Shown: positions 18,484 to 27,809, numbered from the stretch's first letter. The stretch is DNA of 64,000 bases from an uncultured Leifsonia sp. (GCF_945957465.1 NZ_CAMFLC010000001.1:1-64000); one strand, 5' to 3'. Made by a program: numbers and translations. Notes: generated from the sequence alone by a model not told the origin.

Positions 18484-19212
18484 CTACCAGCGACCGAGCG
18501 CGGCGTTCAGCACCGCGAGGGCGGCCGGCCCCGCCGTGGACGTGCGCAGCACCGTGCCGCCCAGCCGCACGACCTCGCCGCCCGCCGCCCGGAACATCTC
18601 GAGCTCCTGCGGGGCGATCCCGCCCTCCGGGCCCACGACCAGCGCGAGCGGACGGCCGTCCTCGTGCACCGATGTCAGTGGGTCCGCGGCACCGGGCTCC
18701 AGCACCAGGAGCCGGTGCGTGGCCGCCAGGGCCGCGACCTGTTTCGTCGACGACAGCTCGCCGACCTCCGGAGTCCAGGCGCGGATCGACTGCTTGCTCG
18801 CCTCGCGCACGATCGCCGCCCAGCGATCCCGCCCCTTGGCCACCTTGGGGCCCTCCCAGCGCGAGACCGATCGCGACGCCGACCACGGCACGACGGCGTC
18901 CACGCCGAGCTCGGTGGCGGCCTGCACCGCCAGCTCATCGCGGTCGCCCCTGGCGAGCGCCTGCACCAGTGTGATCGCCGGCTCGGGCCGCGGAACCCGC
19001 TCCACGGCCTCCACGTCGATGGTCAGTTCGCTGTTGGTGGCCACCAGCACCTCGCCCGACGCGACCAGTCCTCGACCGTTTCCGATCAGGACGCTCTCGC
19101 CCGGGCGCGTGCGGTTCACCGTCGCCGCATGCCTGGCCTCCGCGCCGGTCAGGGTGAGCCGCGCTCCCACCTCGACGTCGGCGAGGTCTTCGCGCAGGTA
19201 CAGGGAGCTCAT
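18484..19212 (-). CDS. rsmE: 16S rRNA (uracil-1498-N3)-methyltransferase
   Basis: RsmE methylates U1498 of 16S rRNA. The 242-residue protein has the N-terminal PUA-like domain (TLTGAEARHAATVNRTRPGE) and a SPOUT methyltransferase domain with the deep-knot motifs LVVGPEGGIAPQELE and VRLGGTVLRTSTA near the C terminus. It begins 16 bases after dnaJ and precedes the HIT gene by 40 bases, in the usual actinobacterial order. Confidence 0.95.
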   Translation of the reverse strand: MSSLYLREDLADVEVGARLTLTGAEARHAATVNRTRPGESVLIGNGRGLVASGEVLVATNSELTIDVEAVERVPRPEPAITLVQALARGDRDELAVQAATELGVDAVVPWSASRSVSRWEGPKVAKGRDRWAAIVREASKQSIRAWTPEVGELSSTKQVAALAATHRLLVLEPGAADPLTSVHEDGRPLALVVGPEGGIAPQELEMFRAAGGEVVRLGGTVLRTSTAGPAALAVLNAALGRW

Positions 19213-19228
19213 CGATGGCGCCGCGCGA

Positions 19229-20341
19229 TCAGAGGTTCAGGAACCGGTCGCGGAGCTTCGCGAACAGACCCTGCTGGAACCGTGCGAGCGACGGCTCCGC
19301 GCTGTGGTGGCTCGCCGCGAACTTCTTGATCAGCTCCTTCTCTTTGTGGTCGAGCTTGGTGGGCGTGACCACCTGGATGCCGACCCGCAGGTCGCCACGG
19401 CCGCTGCCGCGCAGATGGGTGATCCCACGGTCCTTGACCGACACGATGTCGGCGCTCTGCGTACCCGGCTTCAGCTCGAGGCGGATGTCGCCGTCGAGCG
19501 CCTTAACGGTCGCCGTGGTGCCCAGGATGGCGTCGGCCATGGACACCTCGAGCGTGCAGAGCAGGTCGTCGCCGTCGCGGCTGAACACGTCGTGGTGCTT
19601 GACCTTGATCTCGAGGTAGAGATCGCCGTTCGGGCCGCCGGCGGGGCCGGCCTCGCCGGAGCCCGGCATCTGCAGGCGCAGGCCGGTTTCGACGCCGGCC
19701 GGGATGTCGACCGGGACCGTGCGGCGAGCGCGCACGCGGCCCTGCCCCTGGCAGGTCACGCACGGCGTGGCGATGACCGTGCCGTAGCCGCGGCAGCTGC
19801 CGCACGGGCTGGACGTCATCACGTTTCCGAGCAGGGACCGCACCGACCTCTGGATGCTGCCGGTGCCGTGGCAGATGTCGCAGGTCACGGGAGCCGTGCC
19901 GGGCTGGCAGCACGAGCCGTTGCAGGTCTCGCAGACCACAGCCGTGTCGACCTCCAGGTCGCGGTGCGTGCCGAAGACGACCTCGTCGAGATCGACCTCC
20001 ACACGCAGCAGCGCGTCCTGCCCGCGCTCGCGCCGCGACCGCGGACCGCGCGTCGCGCCTCCGCCCCCGCCGAAGAACGTCTCGAAGATGTCGCCGAAGC
20101 CGGCGAAGTCGCCCTGCGCTCCTCCCCCGAAGCCGCCGGAGCCGCCCAGGTCGTACTGCTGCCGCTGCTGCGGGTCGCTGAGGACGTCATAGGCGTGCGT
20201 GACCAGCTTGAAGCGCTCTTGCGCCTCGTTGCTGGGATTGACGTCCGGGTGCAGCTCGCGCGCGAGCCGGCGGTACGCCTTCTTGATCTCGTCGGGGGTG
20301 GCGTTGCGGTCAACGCCGAGTACTTCGTAGTGGTCGGCCAC
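19229..20341 (-). CDS. dnaJ: chaperone DnaJ (DnaJ2, HrcA-linked copy)
   Basis: Hsp40 co-chaperone that stimulates DnaK. The 370 residues have an N-terminal J domain with the HPD motif (ELHPDVN near residue 31), a Gly/Phe-rich region around residues 68-95, four CxxCxGxG-type zinc repeats (CETCNGSCC is degenerate; [16 protein letters not shown] and CVTCQGQG are regular) and C-terminal substrate-binding domains. The first zinc repeat deviates in its final glycines. The GTG start is 36 bases downstream of hrcA. Actinobacteria usually have another dnaJ next to dnaK; this is the hrcA-linked copy, presumably controlled through the CIRCE site. Confidence 0.95.
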   Translation of the reverse strand: MADHYEVLGVDRNATPDEIKKAYRRLARELHPDVNPSNEAQERFKLVTHAYDVLSDPQQRQQYDLGGSGGFGGGAQGDFAGFGDIFETFFGGGGGATRGPRSRRERGQDALLRVEVDLDEVVFGTHRDLEVDTAVVCETCNGSCCQPGTAPVTCDICHGTGSIQRSVRSLLGNVMTSSPCGSCRGYGTVIATPCVTCQGQGRVRARRTVPVDIPAGVETGLRLQMPGSGEAGPAGGPNGDLYLEIKVKHHDVFSRDGDDLLCTLEVSMADAILGTTATVKALDGDIRLELKPGTQSADIVSVKDRGITHLRGSGRGDLRVGIQVVTPTKLDHKEKELIKKFAASHHSAEPSLARFQQGLFAKLRDRFLNL

Positions 20342-20377
20342 GTAAGGCTGTTCCTTCTGTCGGTTGTGTTGCTGTCG

Positions 20378-21394
20378 TCAGTCGCCGAGGAGGCGGGAGA
20401 GGTAACGGGCCACGGCACGCACGGCGGCCATGTTGCCCGAATAGTCCATGCGGAGCGGGCCGAGCAGGCCCACCCGTGCGAGATCGGAGCCCGAGCTGTA
20501 GGTGCTCGACATGACCGAGGTCTCCGTCAGGCCGACGACCGGGTTCTCACGGCCGATGCTCACCGCGACGCCGTGCTGGTCGAGCGCCATCTCGTCGAAG
20601 AGCCGCAGCAGCACCACCTGCTCCTCGATGGCCTCCAGCACCGGGGTGATGGAGCCGGGGAAGTCGGTCTCGGTCCGCGCGAGGTTCGCGGCGCCCGCCA
20701 TCACCAGCTTGTCCTGCCGGTTGGCGGCGATCTGGTCGAGGAGCGCCCCCGCGACCGGAGCGACCAGAGCGCGGGTCCGCTCGCTCAGGTGGTCGGGGAG
20801 TTCGCGCAGACGCGCGGCGGCGTCGATGAGGGACAGCCCGGCGGCCGCACCGTTGATCGCGCCGCGGATCTCGGCGATCTCGGTCTCATCGAGCTCCTCC
20901 TGCAGTTCGATCATGCGCTGCTCGACCGCTCCCGAGTCGGTGATCAGGACGCTCAGGAGGCGCCGGGGCGCAAGCGACACCAGTTCGATGTGCCGGATCT
21001 TCGACCGGGCGACCGACGGATACTGCACGAGGGCGACCTGGTTGGTGAGCTGTGAGAGCAGCCGCACGGTGCGCGAGAGCACGTCATCGACGTCGACCGA
21101 CTGGCCGAGGAAGGTCTCGATGGCCGTGCGCTGGGCCGGAGACAGCGGCCGCGCCTCCGCGAGGTGGTCGACGAAGAGCCGGTAGCCCTTGTCCGTGGGG
21201 ACGCGCCCGGAGGATGTGTGCGGAGCCGCGATCAGCTGCTCCTCTTCCAGGAGCGCCATGTCGTTGCGGATCGTCGCCGCGGACACGCCGAAGGAGTGCC
21301 GCTCCACGATGCTCTTGGAGCCGACCGGCTCGCGCGAGGCGACATAGTCCTGCACGATGACACGGAGCACTTCGAGACTGCGTTCCGAGACCAC
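20378..21394 (-). CDS. hrcA: heat-inducible transcription repressor HrcA
   Basis: HrcA represses heat-shock genes by binding CIRCE operators and depends on GroEL for activity in studied species. The 338-residue protein has an N-terminal winged helix (REPVGSKSIVERHSFGVSAATIRNDMALLE near residues 20-50), a GAF-like middle and the C-terminal end SGNMAAVRAVARYLSRLL. The GTG start follows an AGGAGG ribosome-binding site. A near-perfect CIRCE element lies about 75-100 bases upstream, immediately after a TATGAT -10 hexamer, so the gene and the downstream dnaJ are probably autoregulated. Confidence 0.96.
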   Translation of the reverse strand: MVSERSLEVLRVIVQDYVASREPVGSKSIVERHSFGVSAATIRNDMALLEEEQLIAAPHTSSGRVPTDKGYRLFVDHLAEARPLSPAQRTAIETFLGQSVDVDDVLSRTVRLLSQLTNQVALVQYPSVARSKIRHIELVSLAPRRLLSVLITDSGAVEQRMIELQEELDETEIAEIRGAINGAAAGLSLIDAAARLRELPDHLSERTRALVAPVAGALLDQIAANRQDKLVMAGAANLARTETDFPGSITPVLEAIEEQVVLLRLFDEMALDQHGVAVSIGRENPVVGLTETSVMSSTYSSGSDLARVGLLGPLRMDYSGNMAAVRAVARYLSRLLGD

Positions 21395-21467
21395 GCCAAC
21401 CGCCTCCTGTCGTCGCTGGGGCTCGGGATCGAGCGTACGGGTCGAGCACGGAAGAACCCCGGGTGCG

Positions 21468-21494
21468 CTGGCACTCGGAGATCCTGAGTGCTAA
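21468..21494. promoter_or_regulatory. CIRCE operator for HrcA
   Basis: CTGGCACTC-N9-GAGTGCTAA. The right arm is identical to the CIRCE consensus half-site and the left arm differs at two bases; the 9-base spacer is exact. It is placed just downstream of the hrcA -10 element on the minus strand, where bound HrcA would block transcription. Confidence 0.92.
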
Positions 21495-21499
21495 TCATA
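21494..21499 (-). promoter_or_regulatory. -10 element of the hrcA-dnaJ transcript
   Basis: TATGAT on the minus strand abuts the CIRCE right arm by one base. Transcription from it would give a leader of about 90-95 bases with the AGGAGG site before the hrcA GTG. The -35 is not clear. Confidence 0.6.
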
Positions 21500-21619
21500 A
21501 CGCGTCCCCGGCCGACAACGGCCACGGCACGGCAGGCGATGATTTACGCCGCGCGCGCGCCGCAGTACGGTATGCCCACCGGCTCGGTAGAGCCGCAGCC
21601 GACCACGAAAGGGTTCCTC

Positions 21620-22108
21620 ATGACCGACCCGACCCAGCCTCCCACAGGCGGCGACGACAGCGTCCCGCCGCAGCAGCCGTATGCCGCACCCACAGGTCGA
21701 CCGGCGGGCGCAGTGCCTCCCCAGCAGGCCTACGCCTCCGCACCGGCTGCGCCCCTCGACCCCGCCCAGGACAAGCAGTGGGCTTCGTTCGCCCACCTCG
21801 GCGGGATCCTCTGGTTCCTCCCCTCGCTCGTCATCTGGCTGGTGTTCAAAGACAGAGGAACCCTCACCGACACGGAGGCCAAGGAGGCGCTCAACTGGCA
21901 GATCACGTGGATCATCGCGTGGGCCGTCTCGCAGATCCTCGGTGTCATCATCGGCACGTTCACGTTCGGCATCGGCTACCTGCTGTTCAGCCTGCTCATC
22001 CCGTGGGCCCTCTACATCGTCAACCTGGTGTTCTCGATCCTGGGCTTCGTCAAGGTGAACAGCGGCGGCAGCTACCGCTACCCGGTGAACTTCCGCTTCA
22101 TCAAATAG
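21620..22108 (+). CDS. DUF4870 membrane protein (first of a tandem pair)
   Basis: A 162-residue protein with a Pro/Gln/Ala-rich cytoplasmic N terminus (residues 1-50) and a DUF4870 (Tic20-like) domain of about three membrane segments, beginning DKQWASFAHLGGILWFLPSL. The family motif EAKEALNWQITW is present. Function unknown for the family. The ATG at 21620 was chosen over the longer track ORF, whose extra N terminus lies in the hrcA promoter region. A TACGGT at 21566 is a possible -10 with a leader of about 45 bases. A paralogue follows 98 bases downstream. Confidence 0.82.
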   Translation: MTDPTQPPTGGDDSVPPQQPYAAPTGRPAGAVPPQQAYASAPAAPLDPAQDKQWASFAHLGGILWFLPSLVIWLVFKDRGTLTDTEAKEALNWQITWIIAWAVSQILGVIIGTFTFGIGYLLFSLLIPWALYIVNLVFSILGFVKVNSGGSYRYPVNFRFIK

Positions 22109-22164
22109 TCGACAGAAATCGGGCAAAGGCTCTCGGCTGCTTCTCAGGATCGGCCTCCGACCCC

Positions 22165-22170
22165 TAGGCT
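22165..22170 (+). promoter_or_regulatory. -10 element of the second DUF4870 gene
   Basis: TAGGCT, with a weak TTCTCA 18 bases upstream as a possible -35. A leader of about 30 bases with TGGAGGAGAC separates it from the ATG, so this gene is not leaderless, in contrast to many others here. Confidence 0.5.
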
Positions 22171-22206
22171 GAGACGCGTCATTCACCCATTGGAGGAGAC
22201 AAGACC

Positions 22207-22590
22207 ATGTCCGCAACGCCCCCACCCCCGCCGCCTCAGCAGCCGTACGGAGGTCAGGCGCAGTCGCTGAGCCCGGCCGACGAGAAGCTCTGGGCGACCC
22301 TGATCCACATCGGCGGCATCCTGTTCAACTGGATCCCCGCGCTGGTCGGGTACCTGGTGCTCAAAGACCGCGGTCCGTTCATCCGGTCGCACACCGCGAC
22401 GGCGCTGAACTTCCAGATCACGCTGTTCATCGGCTACGTCGTGGGCTGGATCCTCAGCATCGTCGGCATCGGGCTGATCATCCTGCTCGCCGTGTGGGTG
22501 CTGAACATCGTGTTCAGCATCATCGCGGCCATCAAGGCGAACCAGGGACAGTTCTACACGTACCCGATCGCCATCAAGTTCGTGAGCTGA
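22207..22590 (+). CDS. DUF4870 membrane protein (second of a tandem pair)
   Basis: A 127-residue paralogue of the preceding gene. It shares the layout PxQQPYG-rich N terminus, then DEKLWATLIHIGGILFNWIPAL, three membrane segments, and the LNFQITL motif matching LNWQITW. The C terminus QFYTYPIAIKFVS parallels SYRYPVNFRFIK of its neighbour. The ATG is preceded by a strong GGAGGAGA site. The pair probably arose by duplication; each keeps its own promoter. Family function is unknown. Confidence 0.85.
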   Translation: MSATPPPPPPQQPYGGQAQSLSPADEKLWATLIHIGGILFNWIPALVGYLVLKDRGPFIRSHTATALNFQITLFIGYVVGWILSIVGIGLIILLAVWVLNIVFSIIAAIKANQGQFYTYPIAIKFVS

Positions 22591-22600
22591 GGCTCCCGCT

Positions 22601-23830
22601 TCACTCCTCGGCGAGCAGCCGTCGCACGACGGCGTCCGCCAGCAGCCGCCCTCGCAGGGTCAGCACGACCGACCCGGCGAGGGCGGCTTTCGCATTCACC
22701 AGCCCGTCGGCGATCAGACCGGCCACGGCGCGACGGCCGGGCGCCTCCAGCTCGTCGGTGCTCACGCCTTCCCGGATACGCGACAGCAGCAGCACGCGCT
22801 CGACGCGACGGGTCTCGGGATCGAGCGTCTCGCGGCCCACGGCCGGCGACTCCCCCGCCGACACGCGCTGGGCGTAGGCGGCCGGATGCTTCACGTTCCA
22901 CCAGCGCACACCGCCGACGTGGCTGTGCGCGCCGGGTCCGATGCCCCACCAGTCGTGCCCGAGCCAGTAGGCGAGGTTGTGGCGCGACCGGTGAGCGTCG
23001 TCCGTCGCCCAGTTGCTCACCTCGTACCAGGCGTATCCGGCGGCGCTCAGCCGCGCATCCGCGAGCTCGTACATGTCGGCCTCGAGGTCGTCGTCGGGCT
23101 CCCCGACCGCGCCGGAGCGGATCTGCCGCGCCAGCTTCGTGCCAGGCTCGACGATGAGTGCGTAGGCCGAGACGTGGTCGGGCTCGCACGCCAGCGCGGC
23201 GTCGAGGGAGCGCGACCAGTCGTCCAGGCTCTCGCCCGGAGTGCCGTAGATGAGATCCAGGCTGACCTGGAGGCCGGCCTCACGTGCCCACCCGACGACG
23301 AGCGGGATCCGCTCGGGATCGTGGGTGCGCTCCAAGGTCGCGAGCACGCCGGGCACGGCCGACTGCATCCCGAACGAGACCCGCGTGAAGCCGGCGGCGG
23401 CGAGGCGGCGCAGGTCGTCGGCATCGACCGAGTCCGGGTTCGCCTCCGTCGTCACCTCGGCGCCGGAGGCGATCCCCCATGCGTCGCGGACGGCGCCGAG
23501 CATCGCGCCCAGGTCGTCCGGGGGAAGCAGCGTCGGCGTGCCCCCGCCGAAGAACACCGTCGACACCTCCCTGGCCGGCACACCGCTGCGCTGGAGGGCC
23601 CCGGCGGCGAAGGCGACCTCGCGGACGGCGTGGCCGGCGTACTCCGACTGCGAGACGCCGCGCAGTTCGGTCGCGGTGTAGGTGTTGAAGTCGCAGTAGC
23701 CGCACCGCACGCGGCAGAACGGCACATGCAGGTAGACGCCGAAGTCACGCGTCTCGGCGCCGACGGCCGCCGTTGCGGGCAGCACGCCGTCGGCCGGCGC
23801 CGGGTCACCGAGCGGGAGCGCCCCCGGCAT
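22601..23830 (-). CDS. hemW: radical SAM protein HemW (heme chaperone, formerly HemN-like)
   Basis: The 409-residue protein has the radical SAM cluster motif CRVRCGYC at residues 39-46 and the family motif FFGGGTPTLLPPDDL, then DLIYGTPGESLDDW. A C-terminal HemW domain with YEVSNWA and HNLAYWLGHDWWGIGPGAHS follows. HemW proteins bind heme and deliver it to target proteins; they lack the true coproporphyrinogen oxidase activity they were once annotated with. The start ATG shares one base with the stop of the DUF1990 gene (TGATG), so the two are coupled. Possible recipients include the cytochrome bd oxidase encoded later in this window, but that is only an inference. Confidence 0.93.
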   Translation of the reverse strand: MPGALPLGDPAPADGVLPATAAVGAETRDFGVYLHVPFCRVRCGYCDFNTYTATELRGVSQSEYAGHAVREVAFAAGALQRSGVPAREVSTVFFGGGTPTLLPPDDLGAMLGAVRDAWGIASGAEVTTEANPDSVDADDLRRLAAAGFTRVSFGMQSAVPGVLATLERTHDPERIPLVVGWAREAGLQVSLDLIYGTPGESLDDWSRSLDAALACEPDHVSAYALIVEPGTKLARQIRSGAVGEPDDDLEADMYELADARLSAAGYAWYEVSNWATDDAHRSRHNLAYWLGHDWWGIGPGAHSHVGGVRWWNVKHPAAYAQRVSAGESPAVGRETLDPETRRVERVLLLSRIREGVSTDELEAPGRRAVAGLIADGLVNAKAALAGSVVLTLRGRLLADAVVRRLLAEE

Positions 23831-24477
23831 CAGGCCGACCGCGCGGGCAGCAGCGAGCGCAGGTACCGCTTCGTGTACGCGTTCTGTGCGGCGCGCAGCA
23901 CCGGGTAGCCCAGGCGGTAGAACCCGTTGGCGGGCCGGGAGAACGCACGCACGATGAACCAGACCGTCCCGTCGTCGCGCAATTCGACGAGGAAGGCCTC
24001 TTCGCCGCTCTCCGGGTGACCCTTGAGCGTGCCGTAGGCGAAGCCGCGGCGGTGCGGCTCATCGACCACGTAGACGACGCGGCACGGCGCCGACACCTTG
24101 AACGGCCCGAACGGGATCTTCAACACCGCCGTCATCCCGTTGCGGATGTGCGGGGTGCCGTCGTCGGAGAACACGTCCTCCTCGACCCGGTGCTCCCGCA
24201 TCCCGCGCGGCGTACCGTCGTCGTCGAACTCGATGCCCTCGTACTGGACGCCCGTGCCCTCCTCGACCTGGGTGACGTGGATGCCGCTGCCCCGCTGCAC
24301 ACCCCACGCCATCAACGCGGCCGTCGCGGTCTCGAATCGCTCCTCCCCGCTGCCCAACCGCACCTTCCGCTCGATCGGCCGGTAACCCTTCGGCGGGTAA
24401 TAGAGCAGATCGGCGGCCTGCGTACCGCCGACGGACCCGTACGTGACGGGCTGGTCGGTGAAGCTGGTGCGGCGCAT
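23830..24477 (-). CDS. DUF1990 family protein
   Basis: A 215-residue soluble protein of the DUF1990 family. The N-terminal RRTSFTDQPVTYGSVGGTQ and the later VVYVVDEPHRRGFAYGTLKGHPESGEEAF stretches are the recognisable conserved parts; the second resembles a SRPBCC/START-like beta-sheet region. The biochemical function is unknown. It is translationally coupled to hemW through a one-base overlap. A CAGGAT hexamer sits 7 bases before the ATG, a weaker version of the leaderless promoter seen elsewhere. It may belong to the hemW transcription unit rather than to heme metabolism itself. Confidence 0.82.
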   Translation of the reverse strand: MRRTSFTDQPVTYGSVGGTQAADLLYYPPKGYRPIERKVRLGSGEERFETATAALMAWGVQRGSGIHVTQVEEGTGVQYEGIEFDDDGTPRGMREHRVEEDVFSDDGTPHIRNGMTAVLKIPFGPFKVSAPCRVVYVVDEPHRRGFAYGTLKGHPESGEEAFLVELRDDGTVWFIVRAFSRPANGFYRLGYPVLRAAQNAYTKRYLRSLLPARSA

Positions 24478-24555
24478 GGGAACTATCCTGCGTCAATCCG
24501 GAGCCGAGTGCGAACCCGAGCACCTGCTCCGTCACTCGCCGCCGGGCGCCGAGAC

Positions 24556-24601
24556 GTGAGTCGTTGCGGAAATCGCGAGGTGGATTCCCGCAACGACTCA
24601 C
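24556..24601 (-). terminator. 19-bp inverted repeat downstream of lepA
   Basis: Arms GTGAGTCGTTGCGGAAATC (24556-24574) and its complement (24583-24601) differ at one base and enclose an 8-base loop. It lies 29 bases after the lepA stop and upstream of the DUF1990 gene. A terminator for lepA is the simplest reading; the length and near-perfection could also mean a protein-binding site. Confidence 0.65.
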
Positions 24602-24629
24602 CTCTCGGGCGGCGTTAGGTGCGGCGAGG

Positions 24630-26480
24630 CTACTTCTTGTCCTTCTTCTCGGTGTCACCGGAGAGCGCGGCGATGAAGGCCTCCTGGGGGACCTCCACAC
24701 GTCCCACCATCTTCATGCGCTTCTTGCCCTCCTTCTGCTTCTCGAGCAGCTTGCGCTTGCGGGTGATGTCGCCGCCGTAGCACTTCGCCAGGACGTCCTT
24801 GCGCATGGCGCGGATGTTCTCGCGGGCGATGATGCGGGCGCCGATGGCCGCCTGGATGGGCACCTCGAACTGCTGACGCGGGATCAGCTCGCGCAGGCGG
24901 CCGGCCATCATCGTGCCGTAGGCGTACGCCTTGTCGCGGTGCACGATCGCGCTGAAGGCGTCGACCGTCTCGCCCTGCAGCAGGATGTCGACCTTCACCA
25001 GGTCGGCCTCCTGCTCGCCGAAAGGCTCGTAGTCGAGCGACGCGTAACCGGCGGTGCGGCTCTTCAGCTGGTCGAAGAAGTCGAAGACGATCTCGCCGAG
25101 CGGCATCGTGTACCGGATCTCCACGCGGTCCTCACCGAGGTACTCCATGCCGAGCAGCGTTCCACGGCGGCCCTGGCAGAGCTCCATGATCACGCCGACG
25201 TAGTCCTTCGGGGCGAGGATCGCCGCTTTGACGATCGGCTCCTCCACCTTGTCGATCTTGCCGCCCGGGAACTCGCTCGGGTTGGTGACCGTGACGACCT
25301 TCTTGTCCTCGGTCGTGACCTCGTAGACCACGCTGGGGGCCGTGGTGATCAGGTCGAGGCCGAACTCACGCGAGAGCCGCTCGGTGATGATCTCCAGGTG
25401 CAGGAGGCCGAGGAAGCCGCAGCGGAAGCCGAAGCCGAGGGCCACCGACGTCTCCGGCTCGTACACGAGCGCGGCGTCGGAGAGCTTGAGCTTGTCGAGC
25501 GCTTCGCGCAGTTCCGGGTAGTCACTGCCGTCGATCGGGTACAGACCCGAGAACACCATCGGCTTGGGCTCGGTGTAGCCGGGGAGGGCGTCGGTCGCGG
25601 GCTTGGCCGCCGACGTCACGGTGTCACCCACCTTCGACTGCCGGACGTCCTTCACACCGGTGATGAGGTAGCCGACCTCGCCGACACCGAGGCCCTTCGA
25701 GGGCGTGGGCTCCGGCGCCGAGACGCCGATCTCGAGGATCTCGTGCGTGGCCTTGGTCGACATCATCTGGATGCGCTCGCGCGGACTCAGCTTGCCGTCC
25801 ACCATGCGCACATACGTCACCACCCCGCGGTAGCTGTCGTACACCGAGTCGAAGATCATCGCGCGCGCCGGGGCGTCGGCCGCGCCCACGGGCGCCGGGA
25901 TCTCCTGCACGACCCGGTCGAGGAGGGCCTCCACGCCGAGGCCGGTCTTGCCCGACACGCGCAGCACATCCTCCGGCCGACCGCCGATCAGGCTCGCGAG
26001 CTCCTGCGCGTACTTGTCCGGGTCGGCAGCGGGAAGGTCGATCTTGTTGAGGACCGGGACGATCGTGAGGTCGTTCTCGAGTGCGAGGTAGAGGTTCGCG
26101 AGGGTCTGCGCCTCGATTCCCTGGGCGGCGTCCACGAGCAGGATCGCCCCCTCGCACGCGGCGAGCGAGCGGGACACCTCGTACGTGAAGTCCACGTGGC
26201 CCGGAGTGTCGATCATGTTGAGCGCGAAGGTCTCGCCGTCGAGTTGCCAGGGCATGCGGACCGCCTGGCTCTTGATCGTGATGCCGCGCTCGCGCTCGAT
26301 GTCCATGCGGTCGAGGTACTGGGCCCGCATGTCGCGGTCCGAGACCACCCCGGTGATCTGCAGCATGCGGTCGGCCAGCGTCGACTTGCCGTGGTCGATG
26401 TGCGCGATGATGCAGAAGTTGCGGATGGAGGCCGGGTCGGTCGCGGCGGGCTCGAGGGGCTTCAGGGCTCGTGGTGACAT
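24630..26480 (-). CDS. lepA: elongation factor 4 (LepA)
   Basis: A ribosomal GTPase that back-translocates or remodels stalled ribosomes. The 616 residues show the GTPase motifs [13 protein letters not shown] near residue 27, DTPGHVDF and NKIDLP. EF-G-like domains II-V follow, and the unique LepA C-terminal domain includes [20 protein letters not shown] and the tail [20 protein letters not shown]. The length is normal. The final KKDKK is a short basic extension. It appears to be a single-gene unit ended by the inverted repeat at 24556-24601. Confidence 0.97.
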   Translation of the reverse strand: MSPRALKPLEPAATDPASIRNFCIIAHIDHGKSTLADRMLQITGVVSDRDMRAQYLDRMDIERERGITIKSQAVRMPWQLDGETFALNMIDTPGHVDFTYEVSRSLAACEGAILLVDAAQGIEAQTLANLYLALENDLTIVPVLNKIDLPAADPDKYAQELASLIGGRPEDVLRVSGKTGLGVEALLDRVVQEIPAPVGAADAPARAMIFDSVYDSYRGVVTYVRMVDGKLSPRERIQMMSTKATHEILEIGVSAPEPTPSKGLGVGEVGYLITGVKDVRQSKVGDTVTSAAKPATDALPGYTEPKPMVFSGLYPIDGSDYPELREALDKLKLSDAALVYEPETSVALGFGFRCGFLGLLHLEIITERLSREFGLDLITTAPSVVYEVTTEDKKVVTVTNPSEFPGGKIDKVEEPIVKAAILAPKDYVGVIMELCQGRRGTLLGMEYLGEDRVEIRYTMPLGEIVFDFFDQLKSRTAGYASLDYEPFGEQEADLVKVDILLQGETVDAFSAIVHRDKAYAYGTMMAGRLRELIPRQQFEVPIQAAIGARIIARENIRAMRKDVLAKCYGGDITRKRKLLEKQKEGKKRMKMVGRVEVPQEAFIAALSGDTEKKDKK

Positions 26481-26531
26481 TGTGGGCTCATTCTCCCATG
26501 AACCCCCTGCCCGGCTCGAACGAGCGGGCGG

Positions 26532-27752
26532 CTATTCGAAGCGCTCGCCGCGCTCGACCACGTGGCCGGCGCCGTCCTCCCACCGGTAGACCTCGGCACC
26601 CTCGATGAAGACGTGCTCGGCGCGGGAGTTGACGTCGAGCGGATCGCCCGACCAGACGACGACGTCGCCGTCGCGGCCCGGCACGAGAGCTCCTACGCGG
26701 TCGTCGAGCCCGAGGAACGAAGCCGGGTTCACCGTGAGCGCCTCCAGCGCCGTCTCGCGCGGCAGGCCTTCCTTCACCGCGAGCGACGCCTGGTGCACGA
26801 GGAAGTTGATCGGCACGACGGGATGGTCGGTCGTGATCGCCACGCGCACACCGGCGGCCGCGATCAGAGCCAGGTTGCCGATGGCGCGGTCGCGCAGCTC
26901 CACCTTCGAGCGCGACGTGAACATCGGACCGAAGATGACCGGGATGTCGCGCTCGGCGAGCACATCGGCGATCTTGTGCGCCTCCGTGCCGTGATTGACG
27001 ACCAGGCGGTAACCGAACTCGTCGGCCAGCCGGATCGCCGTCGCGATGTCGTCGTGACGGTGCGTGTGCTGGTCCCAGACCAGCTCTCGGTCGAGCACCC
27101 TCGCCAGCGTCTCCTTGGTGAGGTCGCGCGCGAAGCTCTTGCCGTCGCGCTCCGCCTCGGCGCGTGCGGCGGCGTAGTTCTGGGCGTCCACGAACGCCTG
27201 GCGGATGATCATCGCGACGCCCAGGCGCGTGCTCGGGGTCTGGTTCTTGCCGCCGTAGACGCGCTTCGGGTTCTCGCCGAGCGCCGACTTCACACTGACG
27301 GCCTCCTTGATCACCTGCTCGTCGATCGTGCGCCCGCCCCAGCTCTTGATCGCAACCGTCTGGCCGCCGATCGGATTGCCGGAACCCGGCTTGACCACGA
27401 TGGACGTGACACCGCCGGCGAGCGCGTCGCGGAAGCCCTCGTCGTCGATGTTGACGGCGTCGATGGCCCGCACGGCCGCCGTGTTCGGGGCGGTCATCTC
27501 GTTGGTGTCGTCGCCGGCGGGACCGTTCGCCTCCTCGTGGATGCCGACGTGGCCGTGCGCCTCCACGAACCCCGGGAGCACCCACTTGCCGCCAGCGTCG
27601 ACGACGCGGACCCCGGACGGCACCGTCAGCTCCGAGGACCGACCCACCGCCGTGATCCGACCGGATTCGACGAGAACCGTGCCGTTCTCGATCGGGTCGC
27701 CCAGAACGGGGACGACGTACGCGTTGACGATGGCGATGCTCGATGCGGTCAT
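26532..27752 (-). CDS. amidohydrolase (imidazolonepropionase/dihydroorotase-like)
   Basis: A 406-residue metal-dependent hydrolase of the amidohydrolase superfamily. The N-terminal beta-sandwich leads to FVEAHGHVGIHEE (the HxH metal pair), and NHGTEAHKIADVL and ITTDHPVVP supply further ligands; the C terminus GALVPGRDGDVVVWSGDPLD is typical. The substrate is not clear; similar proteins are annotated only as amidohydrolases. The ATG at 27752 has TAGGCT 7 bases upstream, and the longer track ORF is rejected because it would be translated across that promoter. It faces the epimerase-like gene across a 57-base divergent region. Confidence 0.88.
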   Translation of the reverse strand: MTASSIAIVNAYVVPVLGDPIENGTVLVESGRITAVGRSSELTVPSGVRVVDAGGKWVLPGFVEAHGHVGIHEEANGPAGDDTNEMTAPNTAAVRAIDAVNIDDEGFRDALAGGVTSIVVKPGSGNPIGGQTVAIKSWGGRTIDEQVIKEAVSVKSALGENPKRVYGGKNQTPSTRLGVAMIIRQAFVDAQNYAAARAEAERDGKSFARDLTKETLARVLDRELVWDQHTHRHDDIATAIRLADEFGYRLVVNHGTEAHKIADVLAERDIPVIFGPMFTSRSKVELRDRAIGNLALIAAAGVRVAITTDHPVVPINFLVHQASLAVKEGLPRETALEALTVNPASFLGLDDRVGALVPGRDGDVVVWSGDPLDVNSRAEHVFIEGAEVYRWEDGAGHVVERGERFE

Positions 27753-27759
27753 GGCTCCG

Positions 27760-27765
27760 AGCCTA
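27760..27765 (-). promoter_or_regulatory. -10 element of the amidohydrolase gene, leaderless spacing
   Basis: TAGGCT, then the 7 bases CGGAGCC, then the ATG. The transcript would begin at the start codon. Confidence 0.6.
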
Positions 27766-27809
27766 CGCTCGCCGGGAATGCGGGCGGGGATCGCGCGTTG
27801 TCCACTGGT

